Below are positions 46,401 to 55,083 of a stretch of 64,000 bases of DNA, in pieces. The notes under the pieces were generated by a model. It searched no databases. It had not been told where the DNA came from and saw only the letters and a list, made by a program, of their open reading frames with translations. The translations under genes and the position numbers were made by a program. Source of the DNA: Mucilaginibacter sabulilitoris (GTDB taxonomy: Bacteria; Bacteroidota; Bacteroidia; Sphingobacteriales; Sphingobacteriaceae); the NCBI RefSeq assembly GCF_034262375.1, contig NZ_CP139558.1, positions 3,968,001-4,032,000 on the forward strand. The letters are read 5' to 3'. Numbering within the stretch: the stretch's first letter is position 1; each line of letters starts with the position of its first letter.

Positions 46401-47317
46401 TAATTAAGCAAGATTATCCCCAGTTAAGCTGGGAGGTTCTTTGCAGGCTGTTTGGCAAGACCCGTCATGCCCATTACGATCATTTATGGAGAGCGCAGAA
46501 TGATTCTTTGAAGGAAGACGTCATCCTGCAGTTGGTTTATGAGACCAGGGACTCACTTCCCCGTCTGGGAACCCGAAAAATGATACACATGCTGGCTCCC
46601 CGGTTAAAATCCCATGGTATTGTTGTAGGCAGGGATTATTTATTTGATTTGCTGGGCGTTCATAAGCTATTGATCCGGCAACGTAAAAAGAAGGCTTATA
46701 CAACAGATTCCAGGCATTGGATGCATAAATACAATAACCTAGTAAAAGATTTGCCGGTAGCAAGGCCAGAGCAGGTTTGGGTAAGTGATATGACTTATAT
46801 CAGGGTAATGAATCAATGGGGCTATTTGTCGCTGATCACAGACGCTTTCTCCAGGAAGATTATGGGTTATTGCTTCCGTGACGATATGCTGGCGCAAGGC
46901 TGCCTAGAGGCGTTGCAAATGGCTTTAAATAACCGCATATACCATGACCGCCTGCTTATCCATCATTCTGACAGGGGATCACAGTACTGCTCGAAAGACT
47001 ATGTAAACGTGCTCCTGTTTCACGGTGTACAAATCAGCATGACACAAAACGGAGATCCATATGAGAATGCATTGGCCGAGCGGATGAACGGGATTATTAA
47101 AGAAGAGTTCAATCTCTATAGCAGCTCGCTGAACTTTGAACAGACCCGGCAGAAAATAGAAAAAAGTATCAAGACTTATAACGAGGTCAGGCCACATGGC
47201 AGTTGTGACTATCTAACGCCAAGTCAGGCGCATACTCAGCAGCATGCACTTAAAAGGCGTTGGAAAAGCTATCAGCGAAAATGGCAAAAAGAAAACCCTG
47301 TAGTTAAGGCTGTCTAA
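46397..47317 (+). CDS. IS3-family transposase OrfB (DDE integrase core)
   Basis: A 306-residue protein in the -1 frame relative to orfA; its ATG overlaps the orfA stop (ATGA). After an N-terminal HTH_21-like part (LVYETRDSLPRLGTRKMIHML) comes the rve catalytic core, with the acidic triad visible: Asp in VWVSDMTYIRV, Asp in IHHSDRGSQYCS and Glu in ENALAERMNGIIKEEF. The C-terminus has the usual YNEVRPHGSCDYLTP. No frameshift or stop interrupts the frame, so the copy may be active. Confidence 0.95.
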   Translation: MIIKQDYPQLSWEVLCRLFGKTRHAHYDHLWRAQNDSLKEDVILQLVYETRDSLPRLGTRKMIHMLAPRLKSHGIVVGRDYLFDLLGVHKLLIRQRKKKAYTTDSRHWMHKYNNLVKDLPVARPEQVWVSDMTYIRVMNQWGYLSLITDAFSRKIMGYCFRDDMLAQGCLEALQMALNNRIYHDRLLIHHSDRGSQYCSKDYVNVLLFHGVQISMTQNGDPYENALAERMNGIIKEEFNLYSSSLNFEQTRQKIEKSIKTYNEVRPHGSCDYLTPSQAHTQQHALKRRWKSYQRKWQKENPVVKAV

Positions 47318-47399
47318 ATAAACTCGATTGTAGATCATTATTGTTATTCACAAAAAGGAGGTACCGGCAAAAAGAAAAAAAGAAGCAAAAAAAGAAAAA

Positions 47400-47446
47400 C
47401 GGGTTGAAATATGGAAAACTCTGTGAGTTTCCCACATTCCAACCCG
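47400..47446 (-). terminator. Hairpin in the IS tail, terminator-like on the minus strand
   Basis: A stem of about 20 bp (plus-strand left arm starting CGGGTTGAAATATGG, a few G-T type mismatches) with a short loop. On the minus strand it is followed by a T-rich run (GTTTTTCTTTTTTTGC). It may shield the transposase genes from outside transcription; no T-run follows on the plus strand. Confidence 0.45.
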
Positions 47447-47584
47447 GCAAACAAGCCACTGTTCGTTTATGAATTATATTTACTAACCGAACAGGACAGT
47501 ACTAATCAGGATTAACAAAATCTGATGTATTGTTCAATCAGGATTAACCTAACAAAATGTATAGTCTTTTCAGGACGGGTCAAA

Positions 47585-47624
47585 CTGTATCATATCCGAA
47601 CAACAGGTGTTCCGGTTGCGTACG
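47585..47624 (+). promoter_or_regulatory. Upstream activator element, copy 2
   Basis: Begins CTGTATCATATCCGAACA, then N5-TGTTCCGGTTGCGTACG. Half-sites CCGAACA and TGTTCCGG face each other across five bases. It is 93 bp upstream of the -24/-12-like motif before P7. Its first base is the last base of the IS target duplication, so the IS abuts it exactly. Confidence 0.75.
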
Positions 47625-47677
47625 TTTGGTTTTGATGTTTTATTTTTAAATTGCTTGTAATTAGTTAGTTGTGTGTT

Positions 47678-47693
47678 TGGTACGCATTTTACA
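47678..47693 (+). promoter_or_regulatory. Sigma54-like -24/-12 promoter before P7
   Basis: TGGTACG-CATT-TTACA matches TGGCACG-N4-TTGCA at all but two positions, with exact spacing. It would start transcription near 47705, so P7 must begin at ATG 47718, not at an earlier in-frame ATG (47673). Confidence 0.7.
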
Positions 47694-47717
47694 AGTAGAT
47701 TTAAAACCAATTACCCT

Positions 47718-50108
47718 ATGTTAAGGAATTACTTTAAAATAGCCTGGAGAAACCTTATAAAACATAAAGTTTTTTCATTAATCAATATTTGCGGCCTTGC
47801 CACTGGTGTTGCCGCTTTTTGGCTCATTACTTTATATGTTACCGATGAGTTAAGTTATGACCGTTACAATGCCAAAGCCGACCGGATATTTCGCGTGGTG
47901 CAGCATGGCGACTGGAATGGCGGCAAGTTCAATCTGGCAGTGACCTCGGCACCTTATGCCCCGGCATTAAAAAACGATTATCCAGAAGTAGAGGCTGCCA
48001 TCAGAATTGACGCGGAAGGCGGTGGTAAAATAACTTATGGCGATAAGCAGATCAACGAAGGTAGCATGTTCTTTACAGATAATGCCATCTTTAATGTATT
48101 CACCTACCACTTTTTATACGGCGAAGCCAATAATGCTTTGGCAAAGCCACAATCAATAGTATTAACCCAAACCCTGGCACAAGCCCTATTCGGCAACGCA
48201 GCAGATGCCGTTGATAAAACTATACTAATAGAGAATACCCCCAATACCGTTACAGCTGTTATTGATGATGTTCCTGTAAATTCGCACTTCACCTTTAAGG
48301 CTTTGCGCGCACTGCCGGCTGGTTACACCACGCCCTGGGGTAATGCGAACGTATATACCTATATACTTTTAAAGGAGCATGACGATTTTAAGAAAATTGA
48401 AGCAGGCTCCGACGCGTTTTACAACAAATATCTGAAAGGTGGCCGCGGCGCCCGGCATTATAAAATGGAACTGCAGCCGCTTACCTCCATCCACCTTAAC
48501 TCAAATTTAGATTATGAAATTGGTTCAAACGGTAATATCACTTATGTATATGTGTTTGGCGTAGTTGCCCTGTTGATTTTGGCTATTGCAGTTATCAATT
48601 ATATAAACCTGACCACAGCCCGCTCATCGGTACGGATTAAGGAAGTAGGTGTGCGCAAGGTAATAGGCTCCAGCAAAAATCAACTGATGCTTATGTTTTT
48701 TGCCGAGTCTGTTTTGCTTACCGTGATAGCAACACTGTTAGCCGGGATGATCATTCAACTCGCGCTGCCATATTTTAACCAGCTTTCGGGTAAAAGTTTA
48801 ATACTGCTTCAGTTTGGATTGACCAAAACAGCGGGTATTGCTATAGCTTTCGCTTTAGTTACCGGTATTTTGAGCGGCTTATATCCGGCCTTGTTACTTT
48901 CGGGCTTTGCCACTATTCCGGCCATGAAGGGGCAAACAGGCAGCCAGGCTTCAACTATACTATTCCGCAAATCGCTGGTGGTATTTCAGTTTATAGTTAC
49001 CATAGTCATGATAGCCGGTTCATGTATCATATACCAACAATTACATTATGTAATGAACAAGGACCTCGGTTTTAATAAGGCGCAGGTGCTTACCTTCCAC
49101 ATTAGTGATAAATCTGCAAGAACCAAGATCGCGGCAATAAAAAACCAGTTGCTGCAAAACCCCTCTGTTGAAAGCGTAGGTGTAGCCGGAAACCCCATTG
49201 GTAACAATGATATAGGTTCGGGCGATTTTAATATCAGCAGCGACGGAAAGCCAAATGCCGAATCAAAGTTTGTAGAAAACCTGATTGTGGATGAAGATTT
49301 TATCCCAACACTGCAGGTTAAGATGGCAAAGGGGCGCAATTTTTCATCAGCAATGGCTACCGACCAAAAAGACGCCATTATTGTGAACGAAACACTTGTG
49401 AATGAGTTAGGCTGGAAAGATGCGGTGGGCAGGTTAGTTCGCAGCGGAGTTGATCAGGATGGTAAAGTCATTACGCAGAAAATTATAGGTGTAGTAAAGG
49501 ATTTTAATACGTATTCATTACAGCATAAAGTAGCCCCAATGGTTATGAGAATGCCTGCAGCTGCAAACGACGAGGATAATTTATACGTACGGGTAAGCAA
49601 GAATAATATACCAGCCACCCTTAATTATATCAGCAAGATATACGGCCGTTTTGATATAGAGAATAAAGTGGAATACCACTTTCTCGATCAGAATTTTGCC
49701 AATCAGTACAAGTCCGAGCAAAAACAGGGGAGCATCCTGTTCATATTTACCATCCTGGCTATTTGCATAGCATGCCTTGGCCTTTTTGGCCTGGTAACCT
49801 TTACCGCCGAACAGCGGGTTAAGGAAATAGGTATCAGGAAAGTTTTGGGTGCAAGTGTAACCAATATCGTTACCCTGTTGTCGAAAGATCTGTTAAAGCT
49901 GGTATTAATCGCCACCGTCATAGCATCGCCGCTGGCCTGGTATGGCATGAGTAAATGGCTGCAGGGTTTTGCTTACCAGGTAGGCGTACAGTGGTGGGTT
50001 TTTGCGTTAGCAGGCGCTGCTGCCATATTCATAGCTTTTATAACTATAGGTGCACAATCGGTAAGGGCTGCAACTGTGAACCCGGCTAAAAGTTTGAAGA
50101 GTGAATAG
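47718..50108 (+). CDS. ABC transporter permease P7 (double FtsX type)
   Basis: 796 residues from ATG 47718 (MLRNYFKIAWRNL); an upstream in-frame ATG would fall inside the promoter. Membrane blocks begin at the N-terminus, about 281 and about 676. Segments: INYINLTTARSSVRIKEVGVRKVIGSSK and CLGLFGLVTFTAEQRVKEIG. It ends NPAKSLKSE, with Ala in place of Val. It is the first gene of the second transcription unit, which appears to run through P10 and the adhesin-like gene. Confidence 0.92.
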   Translation: MLRNYFKIAWRNLIKHKVFSLINICGLATGVAAFWLITLYVTDELSYDRYNAKADRIFRVVQHGDWNGGKFNLAVTSAPYAPALKNDYPEVEAAIRIDAEGGGKITYGDKQINEGSMFFTDNAIFNVFTYHFLYGEANNALAKPQSIVLTQTLAQALFGNAADAVDKTILIENTPNTVTAVIDDVPVNSHFTFKALRALPAGYTTPWGNANVYTYILLKEHDDFKKIEAGSDAFYNKYLKGGRGARHYKMELQPLTSIHLNSNLDYEIGSNGNITYVYVFGVVALLILAIAVINYINLTTARSSVRIKEVGVRKVIGSSKNQLMLMFFAESVLLTVIATLLAGMIIQLALPYFNQLSGKSLILLQFGLTKTAGIAIAFALVTGILSGLYPALLLSGFATIPAMKGQTGSQASTILFRKSLVVFQFIVTIVMIAGSCIIYQQLHYVMNKDLGFNKAQVLTFHISDKSARTKIAAIKNQLLQNPSVESVGVAGNPIGNNDIGSGDFNISSDGKPNAESKFVENLIVDEDFIPTLQVKMAKGRNFSSAMATDQKDAIIVNETLVNELGWKDAVGRLVRSGVDQDGKVITQKIIGVVKDFNTYSLQHKVAPMVMRMPAAANDEDNLYVRVSKNNIPATLNYISKIYGRFDIENKVEYHFLDQNFANQYKSEQKQGSILFIFTILAICIACLGLFGLVTFTAEQRVKEIGIRKVLGASVTNIVTLLSKDLLKLVLIATVIASPLAWYGMSKWLQGFAYQVGVQWWVFALAGAAAIFIAFITIGAQSVRAATVNPAKSLKSE

Positions 50109-50136
50109 GTGAGTGGTGAGTGGTGAGTGGTGAGTA
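50109..50136 (+). repeat. Short GTGAGTG tandem repeat after P7
   Basis: Three exact 7-bp units plus a partial unit directly after the P7 stop, ending ...GTGAGTAAAATTG. Confidence 0.8.
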
Positions 50137-50173
50137 AAATTGAACAGACAAGTTAGGATTTAATGAGAAGATC

Positions 50174-52549
50174 ATGTTAAAAAATTACATCAAAATCGCG
50201 TGGCGAAACCTTTATAAGAATAAAGCTTTTTCGCTCATTCATATCCTGGGGCTAACCATGGGCATTACAGTGTGCCTCATGATTTTCCTGTATATTAGTA
50301 ATGAGTTCAGCTTTGATAACTTTCATAGTAAAGGGAAAAACATTTACCGTGTTATGCGGGGTTTTGATGCTACAAAAGCAAGGGTTCCTTATTTATCGGG
50401 ACCTTATGCGCCGGCTTTGCTAAATGATTACCCTCAGGAGGTAAAGCAGGCAGTACGTGTTTCTCCCAGGAACGACCTGGTATCATTTGGTGAAAAAGCT
50501 TTTAATGAAAAGAAAGTATTTGCCACCGATGCCGGTTTTTTTACATTGTTTTCTTTCCCCTTTATTAAAGGCAATGCCGCAACAGCTCTTAAAGAGCCGG
50601 GCAGTATTGTACTTACCGAAACAACAGCTAAACGATATTTTGGCAATGTTGATGATGCCATGGGCAAGGTAGTGCGGATGGATAAAAGCCTGCAATTAAA
50701 AGTGACTGCTGTTGTAAAGGATGTTCCGTCAAATTCGCACCTTGATTTTGACATGGTGATGCCTATATCAAACTATGTGCACGATAATGGTTTTGATATA
50801 TGGATCAATAACAGCATGTATGTTTATGTGCTGCTTGATGAACATATAAGCCAGGCACAGCTGGAAAGCCGCTTCCCGCAGTTTATGGATAAATATATGG
50901 GCAAGGATATGGCCCGTATGGGAAGCAAGTTCGACCTTAAACTTACCCCGCTTAAAGATATTTATTTTGAACAGTCATCGGCATTTGATACCGTAAAGCA
51001 TGGCGACAGAACTGTGGTATTCATATTTATATCCATCGCCATACTCATTATGCTTATTGCCTGTATCAATTTCATGAACCTGTCTACCATAAGGGCGGTA
51101 GAGCGATCCAAAGAAGTGGGTATGCGGAAGGTAATGGGCGCTTTGCGTAATCACTTAATTATCCAGTTTATTGGCGAGTCGCTTCTGCTGGCCTTGATTT
51201 CATGTGCGCTGTCTGTAGGTTTATTATTAATGCTGATGCCCTGGTACAATCAACTGCTCGGATATACTTTAACAGTGGCCTGGAACCAGCCGCCCATTTA
51301 TTTGTTCCTGGCAGGCGTAATATTAGTTGTTGGTTTTTTAGCCGGCAGTTATCCTGCGTTTTTCCTTTCGGCGTTTTCGCCAATACAGGCATTAAAGGGA
51401 AAATTACGGCTTGGCAGGGGCGGCACGTTCTTTCGGCAGTCGCTGGTGGTAACGCAGTTTAGTATTTCGGTGTTGCTGATCATCAGTACCATCGTTATCA
51501 TGAACCAGATGAGTTTTGTTAAAAACAAATCATTAGGTTATGATAAAGCCCAAACCGTAATAGTAAGTATCGATAATAATGATATTTATAACCACAGGCG
51601 TGCTTTTAAAGACCAACTACAAAATTCGGGCAATGTGGCTTCCGTATCGCTCATGTCGGGCGAGCCGGGAGGTTTTTTCGATGTTCAGGGATTTGAAGCT
51701 GAAGGGCAGCATGAAGTATTTAAATCACGATCAGAATTTGCCGATTTCGAATTTGTAAAGACCCTTGGCCTTAAAGTAATAGCCGGCAGGGATTTCTCGC
51801 CTCAGTTTGCTACCGATACCACCGAAGCGGTACTTGTAAACCGCACCGCGGCCAAATTGCTTGGTTTTACACCTGAACAGGCCCTCGGCAAATGGATAAA
51901 AAACACCGTGCGCGATGATAAGAAGCGTCATATCATAGGCGTAATTGAAGATTTTAATTTCCTGTCGCTCAAAGAAAATATGGACGCCCTGGTAATTTCG
52001 CCAAGCGAAGACAAGAGAGTAGCGGTAATAAAATTAAAACCAGGCCATATCAAATCATCATTAGCCGACATTAAAAACATCTACAACGAGGTAGCACCAA
52101 TTTACCCGTTTGAATATAAATTCCTTGATCAGCAATTTGATGTTACCTATCGTACAGATATCAGGCAGCAAACAATGCTCGGTATTTTTTCGGGGCTGGC
52201 TATATTTATCGCATGCCTCGGTTTATTTGGCCTGGCATCATTCACTGCTGCCAAGCGTACCAAAGAAATAGGTGTACGTAAAGTATTGGGCTCATCGGTA
52301 CAAAATATATTGCTTTTACTATCAAAAGATTTGCTGAAACCAGTATTACTGGCCACAGTAATTGCTATGCCCCTGGGTTATTATTGTATGAACCGCTGGC
52401 TGCAGAATTTTGCTTACCGTACGCCATTGCATTGGTGGATATTTGCTTTGGCCGCGGTAGCGACATTCTTAATTGCATTAACTACCATCAGCTTAAAATC
52501 GGTAAAGGCAGCACTGGCAAACCCGGTAAATAGTTTAAGGAGCGAATAG
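50174..52549 (+). CDS. ABC transporter permease P8 (double FtsX type)
   Basis: A 791-residue protein; membrane blocks begin at the N-terminus, about 284 and about 672. Segments: ILGLTMGITVCLMIFLYIS, NFMNLSTIRAVERSKEVGMRKVMGALRN (Ile replaces the usual Ala of STARS), and CLGLFGLASFTAAKRTKEIG. It ends NPVNSLRSE. No close sister is seen in the window. Gaps of 65 nt on both sides, without terminators, suggest cotranscription with P7 and P9. Confidence 0.92.
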   Translation: MLKNYIKIAWRNLYKNKAFSLIHILGLTMGITVCLMIFLYISNEFSFDNFHSKGKNIYRVMRGFDATKARVPYLSGPYAPALLNDYPQEVKQAVRVSPRNDLVSFGEKAFNEKKVFATDAGFFTLFSFPFIKGNAATALKEPGSIVLTETTAKRYFGNVDDAMGKVVRMDKSLQLKVTAVVKDVPSNSHLDFDMVMPISNYVHDNGFDIWINNSMYVYVLLDEHISQAQLESRFPQFMDKYMGKDMARMGSKFDLKLTPLKDIYFEQSSAFDTVKHGDRTVVFIFISIAILIMLIACINFMNLSTIRAVERSKEVGMRKVMGALRNHLIIQFIGESLLLALISCALSVGLLLMLMPWYNQLLGYTLTVAWNQPPIYLFLAGVILVVGFLAGSYPAFFLSAFSPIQALKGKLRLGRGGTFFRQSLVVTQFSISVLLIISTIVIMNQMSFVKNKSLGYDKAQTVIVSIDNNDIYNHRRAFKDQLQNSGNVASVSLMSGEPGGFFDVQGFEAEGQHEVFKSRSEFADFEFVKTLGLKVIAGRDFSPQFATDTTEAVLVNRTAAKLLGFTPEQALGKWIKNTVRDDKKRHIIGVIEDFNFLSLKENMDALVISPSEDKRVAVIKLKPGHIKSSLADIKNIYNEVAPIYPFEYKFLDQQFDVTYRTDIRQQTMLGIFSGLAIFIACLGLFGLASFTAAKRTKEIGVRKVLGSSVQNILLLLSKDLLKPVLLATVIAMPLGYYCMNRWLQNFAYRTPLHWWIFALAAVATFLIALTTISLKSVKAALANPVNSLRSE

Positions 52550-52614
52550 GGGTGTCGGGGTTTTGAGTTGTATGATATACAAATCTTATTATTAAGCATT
52601 TATTGTAAAATATC

Positions 52615-55038
52615 ATGTTGAAAAATTACTTCAAAACCGCCATTCGCAGCCTGCGGAAAAATACAGGCTTTACAGCTATTAATATTTTAGGCTTGTCTGT
52701 TGGGTTAGCCACTTGTTTATTGATTGTATTTTATGTAATTGATGAGGTAGGCTATGACCGGTTCAACAAAAAGGCCGACCGCATTATGCGGGTGAATTTT
52801 GAAATAAAGTTTGGCGGCAATCATTCGCGATATGCGCAAACCATGGCCCCGCTTGCGCAGGTTTTAAAAACCGAATTCCCAAACGTAGAAACCACCCTGA
52901 GGTTGAAAGGGCGGGGAGGTGTGCATGTTAAAAAAGGGAATGAGAATATTCAGGAAGACCGGATAGTTTACAGCGACCCGGCTTTGTTTGATGTTTTTAC
53001 CCTGCCTATTATTAATGGCAATGCCGCCACAGCCCTGGTTGAACCTAACAGCGCGGTAATTACCGAAAGTACTGCCAAAAAATATTTTGATCAGACTGAT
53101 GTAGTTGGCAAAACGCTGGTATTGAATGATCATGAAAATTATAAAATTACAGGTGTTATTAAAGACATTCCCAAACAATCACACTTTAACTATGATTTTT
53201 TCCTGTCCATGTCAACCCTCGGCGAGAGTAGGGAAACTACATGGCTGAGCAATAATTTTAATACCTATGTTTTGCTAAAGCCAGGTGTTGATTATAAAAA
53301 ATTTAACGCCCAGCTGCCGCCAATGATGCGCAGGCACATTAATGTAGAACTGCAAAGTGTTGTTCACTTAACCACGGATGAATTTGAAAAGGCGGGCAAC
53401 TTCTTCAAAATGGATGTAACACCGCTTACGGATATACACCTTTATTCAGACAAAATAGGCGAACTGGGGCATAATGGCAACATCATGTACATTTACATCT
53501 TTTCGGCCATTGCTATATTTATCCTGCTTATAGCTTGCGTTAATTTCATGAACCTCTCTACCGCCCGTTCATCAAACCGGGCACGGGAGGTTGGGGTGCG
53601 TAAGGTATTGGGTTCGCCGCGTGGATCATTAATAGCCCAGTTTTTAGCGGAATCTATTCTGGTAACCTTTGTATCAACTCTTATAGCGGTGTTGATGGCG
53701 TGGGCCTTTCTGCCCTTATTCAATCAGGTAGCCAGTAAAGAACTTGCCATTACGTTACATTCACTCATTTGGTTAGTTCCGGTAATGATAGCTGTGTCAC
53801 TGGTTATTGGATGTTTGGCGGGGTTCTATCCAGCGTTTTTCTTATCGGCATTTCAGCCTGTTGATGTGCTTAAAGGAAAGTTATCTACAGGTTTCAAGGG
53901 AGGTATGCTCCGCAGTTTTTTAGTAGTTTTCCAGTTCTCTATATCCATTATCCTGATCATTGGTACGCTGGTTATTTATAATCAACTCAAGTACATCCAG
54001 AATAAAAACCTGGGTTATGACCGCAACCAGATACTTATTGTAAAAAATACCGGGGCACTTGGCAATCAGGCTAAGATTTTTAAACAGGAAGTTAAACAGC
54101 TGCCCGGTGTGGATGATGCCACATTAACAGGCTATTTACCTACCGCAGATTATAGAAATACAAGCGCGCTGTTCCAGGACCCTACGCTTGATCAAAAACG
54201 CGGCATTTTACCACAGGTATGGTCGGTTGATGAGGATTATTTGCGTACGCTTAACATCAAGGTAGTTAGCGGCCGTAATTTTTCGACCCAGCTGCATACA
54301 GATTCGTCTGCAGTAATTGTAAACGAGACTGCCGTTAGGCTAATGGGACTTAAATCTCCCTTAAACAAACCAATTTACCGCCCTATGGATAGCGGGGGCA
54401 AAACCATCAAAAAGTTTAATATTATTGGTGTTGTCAAAGATTTTCATTTTAGCTCATTACGTGATAATATTTCGCCGGTTACCTTGTTTTTGGAAGACAA
54501 CTATGATGCGCTCAGCGTGCGCACCAACGGCAAAAACGCTCCTGCCTTAATATCAGCCATCGAGAGCAAATGGAAATCGCTGCTTCCCAATCAGCATTTT
54601 GCCTATTCATTTATGGATCAGGATTTTGATGCCACCTACCGCACCGAGCAGCGTATAGGCAAAATATCAGTCATATTCACTTCATTGGCCATAGCCATAG
54701 CCTGTTTAGGGTTGTTTGGTTTAGCTGCATACGCCGCGGAGCAGCGCACTAAAGAAATAGGCATACGCAAGGTACTCGGAGCCGATGTGTCTGTTATTGT
54801 TGCCATGCTGACCAAAGATTTTATCAAACTGGTGTTCATCGCTATATTAATATCGTCGCCGGTTGCCTGGTATTTTATGCACCAATGGCTGCAGGGTTTT
54901 GCTTACCGGGTAAATTTTCAGTGGTGGATAGTAGCGCTGGCCGGCATAGGTGCAATTTTGATCGCCTTTTTAACCATCAGCTTTCAATCCATTAAATCGG
55001 CACTCGCCAATCCGGTTAACAGTTTAAAAAATGAATGA
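52615..55038 (+). CDS. ABC transporter permease P9 (double FtsX type)
   Basis: An 807-residue protein; membrane blocks begin at the N-terminus, about 297 and about 687. It is clearly the sister of P1 although some 20 kb away: IKDIPKQSHFNYDFF, NFMNLSTARSSNRAREVG, VRKVLGSPR, a DQKR-type stretch in the second periplasmic core, and the ending NPVNSLKNE. The second block is CLGLFGLAAYAAEQRTKEIG. The pair points to duplication of a block or of single genes within the array. Confidence 0.92.
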   Translation: MLKNYFKTAIRSLRKNTGFTAINILGLSVGLATCLLIVFYVIDEVGYDRFNKKADRIMRVNFEIKFGGNHSRYAQTMAPLAQVLKTEFPNVETTLRLKGRGGVHVKKGNENIQEDRIVYSDPALFDVFTLPIINGNAATALVEPNSAVITESTAKKYFDQTDVVGKTLVLNDHENYKITGVIKDIPKQSHFNYDFFLSMSTLGESRETTWLSNNFNTYVLLKPGVDYKKFNAQLPPMMRRHINVELQSVVHLTTDEFEKAGNFFKMDVTPLTDIHLYSDKIGELGHNGNIMYIYIFSAIAIFILLIACVNFMNLSTARSSNRAREVGVRKVLGSPRGSLIAQFLAESILVTFVSTLIAVLMAWAFLPLFNQVASKELAITLHSLIWLVPVMIAVSLVIGCLAGFYPAFFLSAFQPVDVLKGKLSTGFKGGMLRSFLVVFQFSISIILIIGTLVIYNQLKYIQNKNLGYDRNQILIVKNTGALGNQAKIFKQEVKQLPGVDDATLTGYLPTADYRNTSALFQDPTLDQKRGILPQVWSVDEDYLRTLNIKVVSGRNFSTQLHTDSSAVIVNETAVRLMGLKSPLNKPIYRPMDSGGKTIKKFNIIGVVKDFHFSSLRDNISPVTLFLEDNYDALSVRTNGKNAPALISAIESKWKSLLPNQHFAYSFMDQDFDATYRTEQRIGKISVIFTSLAIAIACLGLFGLAAYAAEQRTKEIGIRKVLGADVSVIVAMLTKDFIKLVFIAILISSPVAWYFMHQWLQGFAYRVNFQWWIVALAGIGAILIAFLTISFQSIKSALANPVNSLKNE

Positions 55039-55083
55039 TAAATCTAACAACAATAAATACCTATAATTCACCATCTAAGCCCT

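Larger units (their letters stand above)
45805..47582 (+). mobile_element. IS3-family insertion sequence, 1778 bp
   Basis: Terminal inverted repeats of about 25 bp begin TGAC(T/C)CGTCCT and continue (A/G)AAAA(A/G)ACTATACA: left end 45805-45829, right end 47558-47582, three mismatches. The direct repeat AAC on both sides (45802-45804 and 47583-47585) is a fitting 3-bp target duplication. It carries orfA and orfB with a -1 frameshift arrangement. At 1778 bp it is longer than most IS3 elements; the extra length is a non-coding tail (47318-47557) with a 13-bp direct repeat (AATCAGGATTAAC at 47504 and 47536). Both ends and both ORFs appear intact. Confidence 0.9.

Noticed and set aside
47673..47717. 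A 15-codon longer N-terminus for P7
   Set aside because: It lies within the sigma54-like promoter region, and ATG 47718 gives the MLRNYFKIAWRN opening shared by all permeases.
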